A DNA stretch of 64,000 nt, taken from JAFEDN01 sp963832945 (GTDB taxonomy: Bacteria > Pseudomonadota > Gammaproteobacteria > Coxiellales > Coxiellaceae). Where the stretch lies: contig CAWHVV010000010.1 of NCBI GenBank assembly GCA_963832945.1, positions 620,001 to 684,000 of the forward strand, in the 5' to 3' direction. Positions 49,731 through 60,436 of the stretch are shown here, piece by piece (position 1 is the first letter of the stretch; every line of letters starts with the position of its first letter). The notes beneath the pieces were generated by a model. The model saw nothing but the letters and a program-made list of their open reading frames with translations. It was not told where the DNA came from and did not search any database. A program made the translations under genes and the position numbers.

Positions 49731-51485
49731 TCATTTGCGAATTCGTTGCAGGAATTCAGTGGCGGAGATTTCCCCAATAATGCGCGATTGGGGCAGCTCG
49801 GCGTGCTGTCGATTAAAAATTAACACCGTGGGCGGGGCGATGACGTTAAAATATTTCATCAACGCCTGATCCGTGGCATTGTCGGCGGTGATATCCGCCC
49901 GCAACAGCAAAAAACCCGCCAGCTGTTTTTGCACAGCCGGATTGGCAAAAACCTGCTGTTCCAGCAGTTTGCAGGAGACACACCAGTCCGCGTAAAAATC
50001 GATAATAACAGGCTTCCCGGCAGCAAGCGCCATGCGCTGCTTCACATCCTCAATAGATTTGACCGGAATAAAATTCGTCTGCGTTGAGGGCGAACAGGAA
50101 GAAGTTTTTGTCCATAACGGGTCCCAAAGGCGGGTTGCGCCCTGCATTGCCCCAACTAATAATAAGATCCCATAAACAAAAATTAAAATGCCCAATCCTT
50201 TCATGAAAAGCTGGAGCCGACCCGCCGGCGTGCTAAAAGCTTTCAGGTACACGGCGCAGCCTATGGCTAAAATAGCCCATAAAATTAATGTGACCTGTCC
50301 AGGCAGAATACGGCTTAACATCCCGATCGCCATTCCTGCCAGAATGATTCCCAATATATTTTCCACAACGCGCATCCACGGTCCCGATTTGGGTAATAAC
50401 CGTCTGCCAAAAGCACCGATCAGTAGCAGGGGCGCCCCGCTGCCTAAGCCAATCACAAATAAGGCGATGCCTCCCAAACGCGCATTACCGGTCTGGCTAA
50501 TGTAGGTAAGCACCGCTACTAAAGGCGGGGTGGCACAGGGAGACAAAATTAAAGTAGACAGACAGCCCATGATCGCCGCTCTGAGTAAACTTCCGCCACG
50601 CTGGCGGCTGCTGAGACCCGCTACCCAGGTGCGTAATTTTTCCGGCGGCTCCAGATAATAAACGCCCCATAGTGATAGAGCCATGGCTATAAAAATCAAA
50701 CTGAAGCCCGCGATAATCCACGGTTTTTGCAAATACGCCTGAACATTGCTGCCCAAAAAACCAAACAATACTCCAGCGATGGCGTAAGTAATTGCCATTC
50801 CCAGCACATAAGCGAGAGAAATGAAAAAAGCCCGCCAGTGAGAAATATTGGCCTTGCCGATGATAAGCCCAAACAAAAACGGAATCATGGGCAAGACACA
50901 CGGAGTGAGTGAGATTAATAATCCTAACCCAAAAAATCCCAGCCACACCGGCCATTGGTAATGATGCTGCAATAATGCCTGCGCAGGTGCACGGAAGCTT
51001 GCGCCAGTAGAAGTTTGAGGAGCGCGGTCTATCGACAATGTTGACACGGGATGTTGGTCACCAGTACCAAGGTCGACATTCACAAGGCGGGTCTGGGGTG
51101 GATAGCAATAGCCCTGTGCCGCACATCCCTGGTATTTGATTTGCAATTCAAAGTGTGGCGTGCGGGCTGACAAGACCGGGATTCCAAGTTGCAAAGGCCT
51201 TTCGTAAGCAGAAAAATGGCCAAGGATCGGGTTGTCGTGCTCCGTCGCCGCCGGAAATCGCAACCGGCCCAGCTCGGCATCCGCCGCGCTCACCTCTATA
51301 CGGTCTTTATATAGATAATAACCGGGCTGGATGTTCCATTCCACCACAATGGTTTGCGGGTCCGGCGACCATATTTTCAGCGGAAACGCCTGATCAACGG
51401 GTAATGGCGTGGGCGATGCCGCTATCGCACTCACAAACCTCAACAGTAATAACCAGCCGATCCAGCGGTATTTTATTTTCCCCAT
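49731..51485 (-). CDS. dsbD: Thiol:disulfide interchange protein DsbD
   Basis: The 584-residue inner-membrane protein passes electrons from cytoplasmic thioredoxin to periplasmic DsbC, CcmG and others. The start at 51485 gives a signal peptide. The N-terminal alpha domain has the cysteine pair in YQGCAAQGYCYPPQ, the membrane domain has SLTPCVLPMIPFLFG and LSPCATPPLVAVLTYI, and the C-terminal thioredoxin-like domain has FYADWCVSCKLLEQQVF. All six catalytic cysteines are present. It is preceded by a 17-bp hairpin. Confidence 0.95.
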   Translation of the reverse strand: MGKIKYRWIGWLLLLRFVSAIAASPTPLPVDQAFPLKIWSPDPQTIVVEWNIQPGYYLYKDRIEVSAADAELGRLRFPAATEHDNPILGHFSAYERPLQLGIPVLSARTPHFELQIKYQGCAAQGYCYPPQTRLVNVDLGTGDQHPVSTLSIDRAPQTSTGASFRAPAQALLQHHYQWPVWLGFFGLGLLISLTPCVLPMIPFLFGLIIGKANISHWRAFFISLAYVLGMAITYAIAGVLFGFLGSNVQAYLQKPWIIAGFSLIFIAMALSLWGVYYLEPPEKLRTWVAGLSSRQRGGSLLRAAIMGCLSTLILSPCATPPLVAVLTYISQTGNARLGGIALFVIGLGSGAPLLLIGAFGRRLLPKSGPWMRVVENILGIILAGMAIGMLSRILPGQVTLILWAILAIGCAVYLKAFSTPAGRLQLFMKGLGILIFVYGILLLVGAMQGATRLWDPLWTKTSSCSPSTQTNFIPVKSIEDVKQRMALAAGKPVIIDFYADWCVSCKLLEQQVFANPAVQKQLAGFLLLRADITADNATDQALMKYFNVIAPPTVLIFNRQHAELPQSRIIGEISATEFLQRIRK

Positions 51486-51510
51486 AATAACTTCGCATAT
51501 ATTCAAAACA

Positions 51511-51546
51511 ATTAGGTTTTCGGTGTTTTAACACCGAAAACCTAAT
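51511..51546 (-). terminator. Perfect 17-bp hairpin between ankyrin gene and dsbD
   Basis: ATTAGGTTTTCGGTGTT and its exact complement are separated by two bases. The minus-strand ankyrin gene ends at 51602 and dsbD starts at 51485, so it probably terminates the first operon. The T-rich stem base provides a partial T-tract on either strand. Confidence 0.6.
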
Positions 51547-51601
51547 CGTTTTGAGTATAGTAGCCCAACGCCGCAGGCGGTGTAAACAATCACAAAAACA
51601 A

Positions 51602-52231
51602 TCACAAAAACAGTTCTTTTGATGAGCCTGACTCAGAGCGGTTGCATGAAGAGGAAGATGTCAATATAGATAAATTAGTTTCAGAGAGAACAAAATTATT
51701 TTTATTGACTAAATCTCTGATAGTAATATTAGCTTTTAAAATATTTTCTAAAGATGTCTTATCCAACATTTCAGCGGGAACCTGCTTTTGAAGATTTTGA
51801 GCCTTTAAATCGGCTCCGTTTTTTAAAAGATATTCAATCGCCTCAATATTTTTATGCAAAAAAGCATAATGTAACAATGTATTTCTTCCTGGACCGGGAA
51901 AATTAACATCCAGTTTTTCTATTCTCAATAAGATATCAAATTTACCTATTGCCGCTTCCATCACCAGGGCTTTTTTAAGTCTCATTAAATATGCATTTTT
52001 AGAAAATGAAACACCTTTGTCAAGAATGGTTCGTATTATTTGGAGATTTTCTTTAGCGCTTTCGCGTTCAGCCAAACTATCCAGCACGTTAACCAAAATA
52101 TTTTGTTTTTCACAACAATCAATTAAATCTTCAATGGTACAAAAATTCTTGCCTTCTCTTTCCTCCGGTTTCAGGGCGGCTAAAAAAAGCATTCTGTCTG
52201 ATATTAAAATTGATCGTTCTTTCTCAGTCAT
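51602..52231 (-). CDS. Ankyrin-repeat protein, candidate effector
   Basis: The 209-residue protein has an ankyrin repeat GRNTLLHYAFLHKNIEAIEY, LLKNGADLKAQNL, preceded by a degenerate repeat (MEAAIGKFDILLRIEKLDVN). The N-terminal half (DRMLFLAALKPEEREGKNFC) and the Ser-rich tail have no known domain. There is no signal peptide. Ankyrin proteins are frequent secreted effectors of intracellular gammaproteobacteria. It overlaps the upstream gene (52228-53070) by four bases, so both are one operon. Confidence 0.75.
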   Translation of the reverse strand: MTEKERSILISDRMLFLAALKPEEREGKNFCTIEDLIDCCEKQNILVNVLDSLAERESAKENLQIIRTILDKGVSFSKNAYLMRLKKALVMEAAIGKFDILLRIEKLDVNFPGPGRNTLLHYAFLHKNIEAIEYLLKNGADLKAQNLQKQVPAEMLDKTSLENILKANITIRDLVNKNNFVLSETNLSILTSSSSCNRSESGSSKELFL

Positions 52232-53070
52232 TTTTCCCAGCTTTTCATTGAATTAAGGAGATGCCTATCTTCATGTTCCTCCGCGACCACAGTAATATTA
52301 CGTTCTTGATTGTCTTTTGTCGGCAGGATTTTCGAAAGAAATTCTCTCAGAGGTTCGTAAATTTCCGGAACTATTATACGGGCAAAAGAATCAATTGGAA
52401 AATTCGGACTATAGTGGCACATTAAAAATAATGGATTTATCACAAAATTCCCGATATTGTGTGAGGCTGAACGTCCTGCTATCCGGCCAATATGGTCACG
52501 CTCACCAACCCATATTCCTCCGCTTATGTAATACATGTCTAATTGATAAAACCGTTCAGCAGCCGTTCCCTTCGCAGCTTCGACAGTTAATCTCTTTGAT
52601 TCATAATGGGGTGTTCCATAGGAAGAAAAAACGGCAAATTTAATTCCATTATAAACAAAGTCGCTACCATCAGAGGTAGAAAAAGGAACGCTAAAATTTT
52701 CAGAATCGCCTCTTTGATGATTCCATGCTGGAATTAAATCAATAACTCCTATGAGAGATTTTCCATCTGTACCTAAAGCCGTGTTCAAAGCAAAGCCCTG
52801 GCCACGACCACTATTGATTGCACGATGAAAACATTGTGAAGGTTTACGGCCCTGACTAAAAAAATCCAGAGAACGTCGCGTGATTTTAAAATCAAACATT
52901 TTGTTCTCTTCGTATGACTTTTCAATCTCAGGATGCTCAAACTGAAAAAGTTGATTCGATTTCCAGGATAATTCTCTCGGCTCAAGAATTTTCGAAAAAG
53001 AGCGAAGATTTAAAAATTCTTTATCCTCTTCAATAATTTGATTTTTCTCATCAGATGATTTTTTCGACAT
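52228..53070 (-). CDS. Hypothetical protein, in operon with the ankyrin gene
   Basis: I do not recognise this 280-residue protein. It is globular, without signal or membrane segment, and contains a run of strand-like segments (KSLIGVIDLIPAWNHQRGDS, VYNGIKFAVFSSYGTPHYES, LDMYYISGGIWVGERDHIGR). Histidines and acidic residues at HQRGD and ERDH could be catalytic but no family motif is clear. Coupled translation with the ankyrin gene (ATGA overlap) suggests they act together, perhaps both as effectors. Confidence 0.6.
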   Translation of the reverse strand: MSKKSSDEKNQIIEEDKEFLNLRSFSKILEPRELSWKSNQLFQFEHPEIEKSYEENKMFDFKITRRSLDFFSQGRKPSQCFHRAINSGRGQGFALNTALGTDGKSLIGVIDLIPAWNHQRGDSENFSVPFSTSDGSDFVYNGIKFAVFSSYGTPHYESKRLTVEAAKGTAAERFYQLDMYYISGGIWVGERDHIGRIAGRSASHNIGNFVINPLFLMCHYSPNFPIDSFARIIVPEIYEPLREFLSKILPTKDNQERNITVVAEEHEDRHLLNSMKSWEK

Positions 53071-53229
53071 GGCTTATACTCTTTTTAATTTTCACATATT
53101 TTAATACGTAAACATTAAGAGAACATTAACCCCATCATATGGTCAATGGCACTAAGTTAAGGAGATTCCCCCTCTCCCCTTTTGGGGTGAGGGGATGCTT
53201 CAGGGGTGTACAGTTGATACAATCTCTCC

Positions 53230-54861
53230 ATGATCAAAATTCGATATTATGGATTGTTAACGCTGCTGTGTCTTTGTTTATATTTACCAGGGTTGGCAGC
53301 GCTTCCATTGTTTGACCGGGATGAACCGCATTTCGCCCAAGCCAGCCGGCAAATGGTTGAGACCGGGAATTACTGGCGCATCAATTTTCAGTATCAACCC
53401 CGCCATCTGAAACCACCCGGAATATATTGGCTACAGGCATCCGCAGTGCGGCTGTTCAGTTCGGCAAGGTCCACCTCATCATGGCCCTATCGACTGCCCT
53501 CTGCGTTGGGGGCATGGCTGGCCGTCCTGTTCACTTTTGCGGTGGGACAACGCATTGGCAGTGTTCAAACCGCAGGATTCGCCGCGATTTTATTAGCCTG
53601 CAGCTTATTGGTAATCGTTCAGGCCCATTTGGCCTTAACCGACGCGGCGCTGCTGGCGACTATTGTCGCCATGCAGTGGGGATTGGGTGAAATTTATTGG
53701 CGATATGCTGAGCAGTCTAAAACGGCTGACTGGTGGTGGCCATGCCTTTTTTGGGTGGCGATGGCCGCCGGAATTTTCATCAAAGGCGTGTCGCCTTTGT
53801 TCGGTGGATTCACTATCCTCGGTTTATTAATCGCTGACAGGAAAGGTGAATGGCTTAAGGGGCTGCGTTGCCGTTGGGGCGTCCCTTTGCTACTCATCCT
53901 CACCATTGCCTGGCTGATTCCCTTCAGTATGGCTTCCGGTCACAATTTCTTGTGGGATATGATCCGTGGGGATGTACTTCCCAAGCTATACAGCGGTCAG
54001 CAATCCCACGGCATGCCCCCGGGATATTTCACCCTTATTTTTTCAGCAGCATTCTGGCCGGCCTCACTGTTTATAATTCCCGCCGGGGTCTGGAGCTGGC
54101 GTCATCGCAGTGAGCCTGGCGTGCGTTTCCTGTTGGCGTGGATTTTACCAGTGTGGATATTTTTTGAATTAGTTCCCACCAAATTGCCCGAATATGTGTT
54201 ACCGGCTTATCCGGCCATTGCGCTATTAATCGCTTTGACCCTGGCCGGCGGCGTTGCGCATGGAATATCACGCCGGCTACAGATTTTGCAAATATTTCAG
54301 CAGGGTTTATGGATTATTTGCACACTGGTTATGGCGGGGGCGATGATATATTTAGGTGGCTGGGGTTGGGTGTCGGCGTTGCTGGTGATAGGGGCAGGCG
54401 GTTACCTGCTCTATAATTTTTATAATCCCGCGGGTCGATTCAAAGCTGTCACCGGCATTATCATTATGGCAGCCGCACTTATTCCAATTTGGCAGTTTCA
54501 GCTGCCGGCTTTGCAACCACTGTGGATTAGCCGGCAGCTTTCAAACTTCATTGCTCGTGCCTGGCCAAAAGCCGTCGATGATTCACATCCCGTGTTGGCG
54601 GTGGATTACCGCGAACCCAGTCTGGTATTTGAGTTTGGCACGCATCGTATCCTGATGATGGATATTTCCCGCGCCATTGCCCGCCTCCAGCAACAATCTC
54701 ATGCTATCATCCTCGTTTCCGGTAAAAGTTTATTCTGTTTTTCGCAATTAACTCATGACAAAAAATTATCCTGGCAATATCTGGGCACGGTTCACGGCTT
54801 TCAATATAATCATACACGTTTTAATGATATTTTTTTATTCTTAACTTCGGGAGACACTGAT
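53230..54861 (+). CDS. GT39/ArnT-like glycosyltransferase
   Basis: The polytopic protein has the GT39 N-terminal loop LFDRDEPHFAQASRQMVETG and HLKPPGIYWLQASAVRLF, about 11 membrane segments, and the conserved VPTKLPEYVLPAYPAIALLI. Such enzymes transfer sugars (for example aminoarabinose) from polyprenyl phosphate to lipid A. The open frame as given runs to 55008, 149 bases into the PAP2 gene. Adding one T to the T7 run at 54830-54836 would end the protein at a TGA overlapping the PAP2 ATG (TGATG), which is more natural; I used that end. The PAP2 neighbour supports a lipid-carrier or lipid-A role. Confidence 0.8.
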
Positions 54862-55513
54862 GCAAAAACTGGAAATCCTGACAAAACCCATTTTCTGGGT
54901 TCCCTGGTTCGCGCTCGCGATCCTGTGTTACTTTTTTGTGGATCTGCCAGTGACGATTTCATTGTACCACCTGGATCAGCATTACCCGGTAATACAGGTC
55001 ATTTTTAGTTATATAAACCATTTAGGTAACGGTGAGACTTATTTGTTTCCCGCCATAGTAATCTTTTTTTGGGCTATTTTAATTGCTAAAAATAAAAAAA
55101 TGGCATGGCTCATGTTTTACCTTATTTCAACTATTTTGATTTCATCCCTATTGTGCACTTTATTAAAGATACTGACCGGAAGAGCGCGTCCGTATGAATA
55201 TTTCCTGTTTAAATATTATGGATTTTATTACTGGCAATTTATCAATAATTTTTGGTCCTTTCCTTCCGGACACGCGACCACAGCCGCGACAGTCGCTACC
55301 GCTTTTTATTTAATTTTACGGCGTTTTGGCATTCTTTTCCTGCTGATGTTTTTCCTGGTATTCTTCGGGAGGGTAATTTCACGAGCTCATTATTTAAGTG
55401 ATGTCATGGCAGGAGGGTATTTAGGATTTATTGTCTCTTTATTTCTTTATAATCTTTTTAAGGACAAAGTAACCAATTCATTCTATTTTAGCGTGGACGG
55501 TTGTTCTGTATAA
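54860..55513 (+). CDS. PAP2-family phosphatase, lipid-modifying
   Basis: The 217-residue membrane protein has all three PAP2 motifs: KILTGRARP (KxxxxxxRP) near residue 103, FPSGHATTAAT (PSGH) near residue 136 and SRAHYLSDVMAGG (SRxxxxxHxxxD) near residue 172. The order and spacing fit lipid A phosphatases (LpxE-like) or undecaprenyl-diphosphate phosphatases (PgpB-like). A GGGAGA site precedes the ATG. It forms a unit with the GT39 gene and its 3' end overlaps the convergent OPT gene by 36 bases. Confidence 0.88.
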   Translation: MQKLEILTKPIFWVPWFALAILCYFFVDLPVTISLYHLDQHYPVIQVIFSYINHLGNGETYLFPAIVIFFWAILIAKNKKMAWLMFYLISTILISSLLCTLLKILTGRARPYEYFLFKYYGFYYWQFINNFWSFPSGHATTAATVATAFYLILRRFGILFLLMFFLVFFGRVISRAHYLSDVMAGGYLGFIVSLFLYNLFKDKVTNSFYFSVDGCSV

Positions 55514-57493
55514 CCATGTTAGAAACAGAATCACCACGACGAGTCCCAATGCATAACTGAATGGCATAAAGCTTTGCGGAACCAGCCGCAATGCGTCAGA
55601 GCTTTGTTTTAAAACAAAAGGGATGGCGAGGATAACGCCCATCAGAGCCGCGCCGGCAACGATACCGCAGGCCAATAACGTGCCCCCTTCCAGGGATTTT
55701 TCTATCATTGATGCCGAATGATGTCTCATCGCGAATTTGCAGGCATAATTAAGTATTCCGCCAATTACCACTGCGGAAGTCACTTCCGGAGATAAATAAA
55801 TACCAATGCCAATACCCAAAATCGGTAAACGCAGATTACGTTTTTTAAGATATTCGTCAACCACAATCGCTACAGCGGCAATCGCAATACCTATGCTCAG
55901 ATCCAACCACGGCAAGGAGTTGCCAAAAACGCCCTGAATGACCGCCGTGATCAGCGCGGATTGAGGCGCTCCGAGCATCTGCGCAGGATCCATATTCGCC
56001 CGCGGGAAAACGCCGCCGACGCCATAAGCTTTAAACAGCAATTCCAATACCGGAGCGATCACTAAAGCCGCTACCGCAACGCCAATCAGCAACATGACCT
56101 GCTGTTTCCAGGGAGTAGCGCCCACCATCCTGCCCGCTTTCAGGTCCTGTAAATTTTCTCCCGAAATAACGATGCCGGTGGAAATAATAACCGTAATAAT
56201 TAACACGATGGAAACCGCGACTTTGGTCATAGCCACGTTGTTATGCCCGAAAACCGGCAATAACAGCAAGGAACTGAGTAAAGCGGAAATGAGTATTATG
56301 CCGGACAGGGGATTATTGGTAATGCCCACCAATCCGGTTAAATACGCACAAACCGATGCCAACAAAAATCCGATCACCAACAGATAAATAACCGCAAATC
56401 CGCTGATGCTATAACGCAATGCGTTAGATAATGGCTGGCCTTCCATATTAAAAAAATGTGAAAATACGAAAAAAGCACATATCGCCAAAAAGCCGATGCC
56501 CGTGCAGACATAGATCATGGGAATATCACGTTCCGTGCGAATCACCCTGGCGTGAGACTGATTTTGTCGCGTACCTCGTAAAGAGCTAAAAGAAGTAGAC
56601 AGACTGCTCATGATCGGTTTCATTAATGTGAGCATGGTCCATATGCCACCCAGAAGCATGGTGCCCACACCAATATAGCGAATATGCACAGCGCGCAGAC
56701 TCATCGCCATATCATAATAATTCGAGCCGCCGGGTAATCCATAATAGTGAGAATACACAGGAATGCCTACACCCCATGCGAGAACTAACCCTACGAGTAT
56801 GGCCACACACGCCTCTATACCCACAATAAATCCCGCCGCCAATAGCGCGGGAGAAAATCCTAAAGTCACTCCATACAACGTATTATTGTTGACCGACCAG
56901 ATGGGAAGGCTTTCAGATAACAGCTTAAAACCTGTTTGACACAAACTGATAACGCTACCGACAAGACCTCCTTTAACCAAATATTTCATTTGCAACTTAC
57001 CGGAGGCGCTGGCTTTCAGAACATTGCCAATAGCGGTTCCTTCAGGAAAAGATAATGTGGGATAATTGAGCATCACCCGGCGAAGGGGAACTGAAAAGAA
57101 AACCCCCAATAATCCGCCGGTCAAAGTAATTAACACTGTTTCCCAAAATTTGAAATACTGCCAGTAACCGATAATTAACAGTCCTGGCAACACGAAGGCG
57201 ACAGTGGCGGCGACACCTTCACCCGCGGAGGCGGCCGTTTGCACGATATTATTTTCCAAAACATTATGCCGCCTGAAAAATCGCAGCGCACCCATAGCGA
57301 TAATGGCGGCCGGGATGGAGGCAGAAACCGTTTGTCCCAGTTTTAATGCCAGATAAGCATTGGAGGCGCCCAGTACAATGGTCAGGAGAATTGCCAATAT
57401 CACCGCCTTAAGCGTAATTTCCGGGACAGATTCAGAATCAATTACATGTGAACTATTGGCTGTATTATTCAATTCCAGGCTAATTTCTTGCAT
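55478..57493 (-). CDS. OPT-family oligopeptide/metal transporter
   Basis: The 671-residue inner-membrane protein has about 16 hydrophobic segments. It begins with a hydrophilic N-terminus, then PEITLKAVILAILLTIVLGA, SNAYLALKLGQTVSASIPAA and the conserved ENNIVQTAASAGEGVAATVA. GLLGVFFSVPLRRVMLN, LSFPEGTAIGNVLKA and GAIL-like later segments match bacterial OPT transporters, which import small peptides or metal-peptide chelates. The substrate is unknown. For an amino-acid-using intracellular bacterium peptide uptake would be fitting (inference). Confidence 0.92.
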   Translation of the reverse strand: MQEISLELNNTANSSHVIDSESVPEITLKAVILAILLTIVLGASNAYLALKLGQTVSASIPAAIIAMGALRFFRRHNVLENNIVQTAASAGEGVAATVAFVLPGLLIIGYWQYFKFWETVLITLTGGLLGVFFSVPLRRVMLNYPTLSFPEGTAIGNVLKASASGKLQMKYLVKGGLVGSVISLCQTGFKLLSESLPIWSVNNNTLYGVTLGFSPALLAAGFIVGIEACVAILVGLVLAWGVGIPVYSHYYGLPGGSNYYDMAMSLRAVHIRYIGVGTMLLGGIWTMLTLMKPIMSSLSTSFSSLRGTRQNQSHARVIRTERDIPMIYVCTGIGFLAICAFFVFSHFFNMEGQPLSNALRYSISGFAVIYLLVIGFLLASVCAYLTGLVGITNNPLSGIILISALLSSLLLLPVFGHNNVAMTKVAVSIVLIITVIISTGIVISGENLQDLKAGRMVGATPWKQQVMLLIGVAVAALVIAPVLELLFKAYGVGGVFPRANMDPAQMLGAPQSALITAVIQGVFGNSLPWLDLSIGIAIAAVAIVVDEYLKKRNLRLPILGIGIGIYLSPEVTSAVVIGGILNYACKFAMRHHSASMIEKSLEGGTLLACGIVAGAALMGVILAIPFVLKQSSDALRLVPQSFMPFSYALGLVVVILFLTWLYRTTVHAKIE

Positions 57494-57589
57494 AAAAACC
57501 TCCAGTGTTCAGGAATCTTAGCTGAAGATTAAAGAAGAAGTCAATGTGACACAAACCCCTCGGTCAGAATTAAATTGAAACGGTAGTAG

Positions 57590-60262
57590 TTACTTTTTCT
57601 GAAGCATTTGCCGGAGGACGTATTGTAAAATTCCGCCGTGGCGATAATAAGCAGCTTCATCCTGCGTGTCGATGCGGCTGCGGAGACGGGCTTCGTCTTT
57701 TGAACCGTCAGCACGTTTGATCTGCAGGGTTAACGCCGCGCCCGGTTCAACGCCCTGGGTTAAGCCCTCAATGGTCATTATTTCTGAACCATCCAGTTGC
57801 AACGTTTTGCGCGTGACGCCATCGGTAAATTCCAGAGGTAATACACCCATGCCAATTAAATTGGAGCGATGAATACGCTCAAAGCTTTCCGCAATCACCG
57901 CTTTCACTCCCAGCAACAAGTCCCTTTCGCCGCCCAATCACGCGAAGAACCCGTGCCGTATTCACGCCCGGCAATAATCACCAACGGAATATTTATCCTG
58001 TTGATATTGCATGGCCGCGTCGTAAATCGGCATGAGTGTTTTGTCCGGATAATACAGTGTAAAACCGCCTTCCACTCCCGGCGCCATTTCATTGCGAATG
58101 CGAATATTGGCGAACGTGCCGCGCATCATAACCTCATGATTGCCACGCCGGGCGCCATACGAATTAAAATCTTTTACAGCAACACCGTGTTCTTGCAAAT
58201 AACGTCCCGCTGGACTGTCGGCTTTGATCGATCCGGCCGGCGAGATATGGTCTGTGGTCACACTGTCTCCCAACAACGCCAAAATACGCGCATGGGTGAT
58301 ATTTTTTAACGGTGCGGGCTGCTGCAGCCATCCCGGAGAAAAATGGTGGATGCTGCACGTAGGTGGAATCCTGCTGCCAGCGGTAATTGGCGCCGCCTGT
58401 TACCGGAATTTTTTTCCATGCCTCGTCCCCACTAAATACTTCGGCATATTCTTTCGCAAACATCTTGCGGTTGACTGAAGCCACCGCCTCAGCCACTTCC
58501 GCCTGTGAAGGCCAGATATCTTTTAGATAAACCGGTTGACCCTGTTTATCCATTCCCACCGGTTCGCGATTTAAATCAATGCGGCGTGGTACCGGCCAGT
58601 GCGTACGCCACCACCAAAGGCGGTGAAGCCAACCAGTTAGTTTTAGTCAATGGATGAATCCGACCTTCAAAATTGCGATTACCCGACAACACCGCACCTA
58701 CCAGCAAATCATTTTCTTGAATGGTCCTGGTAACATTTTCCGGTAACGGGCCGGAATTGCCGATGCAGGTGGTGCAGCCATAACCCACCAGATAAAATCC
58801 CAATTTGTCCAGGTAAGGCATCAAATCCGTTTTTACCAGATAATCCGTGACTACTTTAGACCCTGGCGCCAAAGAAGCTTTGACCCATGGCTTAGTCGTG
58901 AGACCTTTTTCCACGGCTTTTTTAGCGACCAAACCAGCCCCCACCATCACGCTGGGATTGGATGTATTGGTGCAGCTGGTAATGGCTGCAATCACTAAAT
59001 CTCCGTGCTGCATGGTATAGCCATCGGGATTATTGAATTTTTGTTCCATCTGCTCCGATTTGCCGGCCTGCCGTATCGCTTCTTCCGTAGCGTGACGTAA
59101 ATCTTTAACGCTGACCCGGTCCTGAGGACGCTTGGGGCCGGCTAGACTGGGTTCGACGCTATCCAGATTCAAAACCATTTTTTCAGTGAAAACCGGCTCC
59201 GGTGTATTGGCGTCATGCCACAAGCCTTGCGTCTCTGCGTATGCTTTTACCAGGGCTATGGTTTGAGCGTCGCGGTTGGTCAGCTGCAAATATTTAAGGG
59301 TCTCTTCGTCAATTGGAAATAAACCGCAGGTCGCGCCATATTCGGGGGCCATGTTGCCGATGGTGGCGCGATCAGCCACTGATAACTGATGTAACCCCGG
59401 GCCATAAAATTCCACAAATTTGCCGACCACGCCTTTGGCGCGCAGCATCTGGGTGATTGTCAGCACCAAATCGGTGGCGGTAATACCTTCACGCAAATTT
59501 CCTTCCAGACGGAAGCCGATAACTTCCGGAATTAACATCGAAATCGGCTGTCCGAGCATGGCGGCTTCGGCCTCAATCCCACCGACACCCCAACCCAAAA
59601 CACCCAGGCCATTGATCATGGTAGTATGACTATCCGTGCCCACCAGAGTATCGGGATAAGCCATGCTGCACACCGTTGTGCTTGCCTGACCAAATTCCGC
59701 GGCCCAAATATTCTAAATTAACCTGATGGCAAATTCCGGTTCCCGGCGGCACCAGGCGAAAATTTCCAAAGGCTTTTTGTCCCCATTTTAAGAACTGGTA
59801 ACGTTCGTGGTTCCGCTCAATTTCAATAAGCACATTGTCCTGATAGGCATGGGGGGTTCCAAATTCATCGACCTGTACGGAATGATCAATAATTAAGTCT
59901 ACCGGACACAGCGGATTAATTTTTTCGGCATTGCCCTGCAATTCCGTCATGGCGTCCCGCATCGCCGCTAAATCCACGACCGCCGGCACTCCCGTGAAGT
60001 CCTGCATGAGCACCCGGGCGGGATGGTAAGCAATTTCCTGTGTGGATGAGCGTTTTTTTAACCAGTCGGCTACCGCCTGGATGTCATTTTTGGTTACTTT
60101 TTGCCCGTCTTCATGGCGCAGAAGATTTTCCAGAAGAATTTTTAAGGAGAACGGCAGAGTTTCGATATTCCCCAGAAGCCGTGCCGCCTTCGGCAGACTA
60201 AAATAAATATAATTGTGATCGTTTACACTTAATTCACTGCGGGACTGGAAGCTATCGGTCAT
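57590..60262 (-). CDS. acnA: Aconitate hydratase A, multiply frameshifted
   Basis: Fragments in alternating frames (60262-59690, 59690-58585, 58560-58325, 58325-58000, 58000-57915, 57915-57590) rebuild one aconitase of about 890 residues. Landmarks are VQVDEFGTPHAYQDN, AYPDTLVGTDSHTTMINGLG, SCTNTSNPSVM, YGCTTCIGNSGPL (cluster cysteines), GDSVTTDHISPAGSIKADSP, GREYGTGSSRDWAAKGT and NLIGMGVLPLEF. The breaks are single-base, for example AAA for AA at about 58000 and TT for TTT at about 57917. No inactivating substitution is seen in the joined sequence. It converts citrate to isocitrate in the TCA cycle. Confidence 0.9.
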
Positions 60263-60334
60263 GTTTTTCTCCTAAATTCGATACGCGTAATTTACTCCTT
60301 TTTTGCTAAAACGCCAAATGTTGACAGGGTCAGC

Positions 60335-60362
60335 CTTGAATTATAAAAAACCGCCCCTATAT
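60335..60362 (+). promoter_or_regulatory. Sigma-32 heat-shock promoter of groESL
   Basis: CTTGAA (60335-60340) and CCCTATAT (60355-60362) are 14 bases apart, very close to the RpoH consensus (CTTGAA-N13-15-CCCCATNT). It lies about 75 bases before the groES start. I see no CIRCE element. Confidence 0.8.
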
Positions 60363-60436
60363 GTAAGGCATAGGCGCCAGGGGTGAAAGCCCACTGGTAA
60401 AAATGTGCAAACTAAAAACCAATTTGGAGAAGAAAT

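Noticed and set aside
53150..53215. The CCCCCTCTCCCC...GGGGTGAGGGG sequence before the GT39 gene as a terminator
   Set aside because: It matches the common CCCTCACCCC/GGGAGAGGG repeat type also near 30200 and 38200; it has a GC stem but no T-tract, so it is treated as repeat debris.
60301..60436. CIRCE/HrcA operator before groES
   Set aside because: The TTAGCACTC-N9-GAGTGCTAA inverted repeat is not present; the sigma-32 promoter explains heat-shock control.
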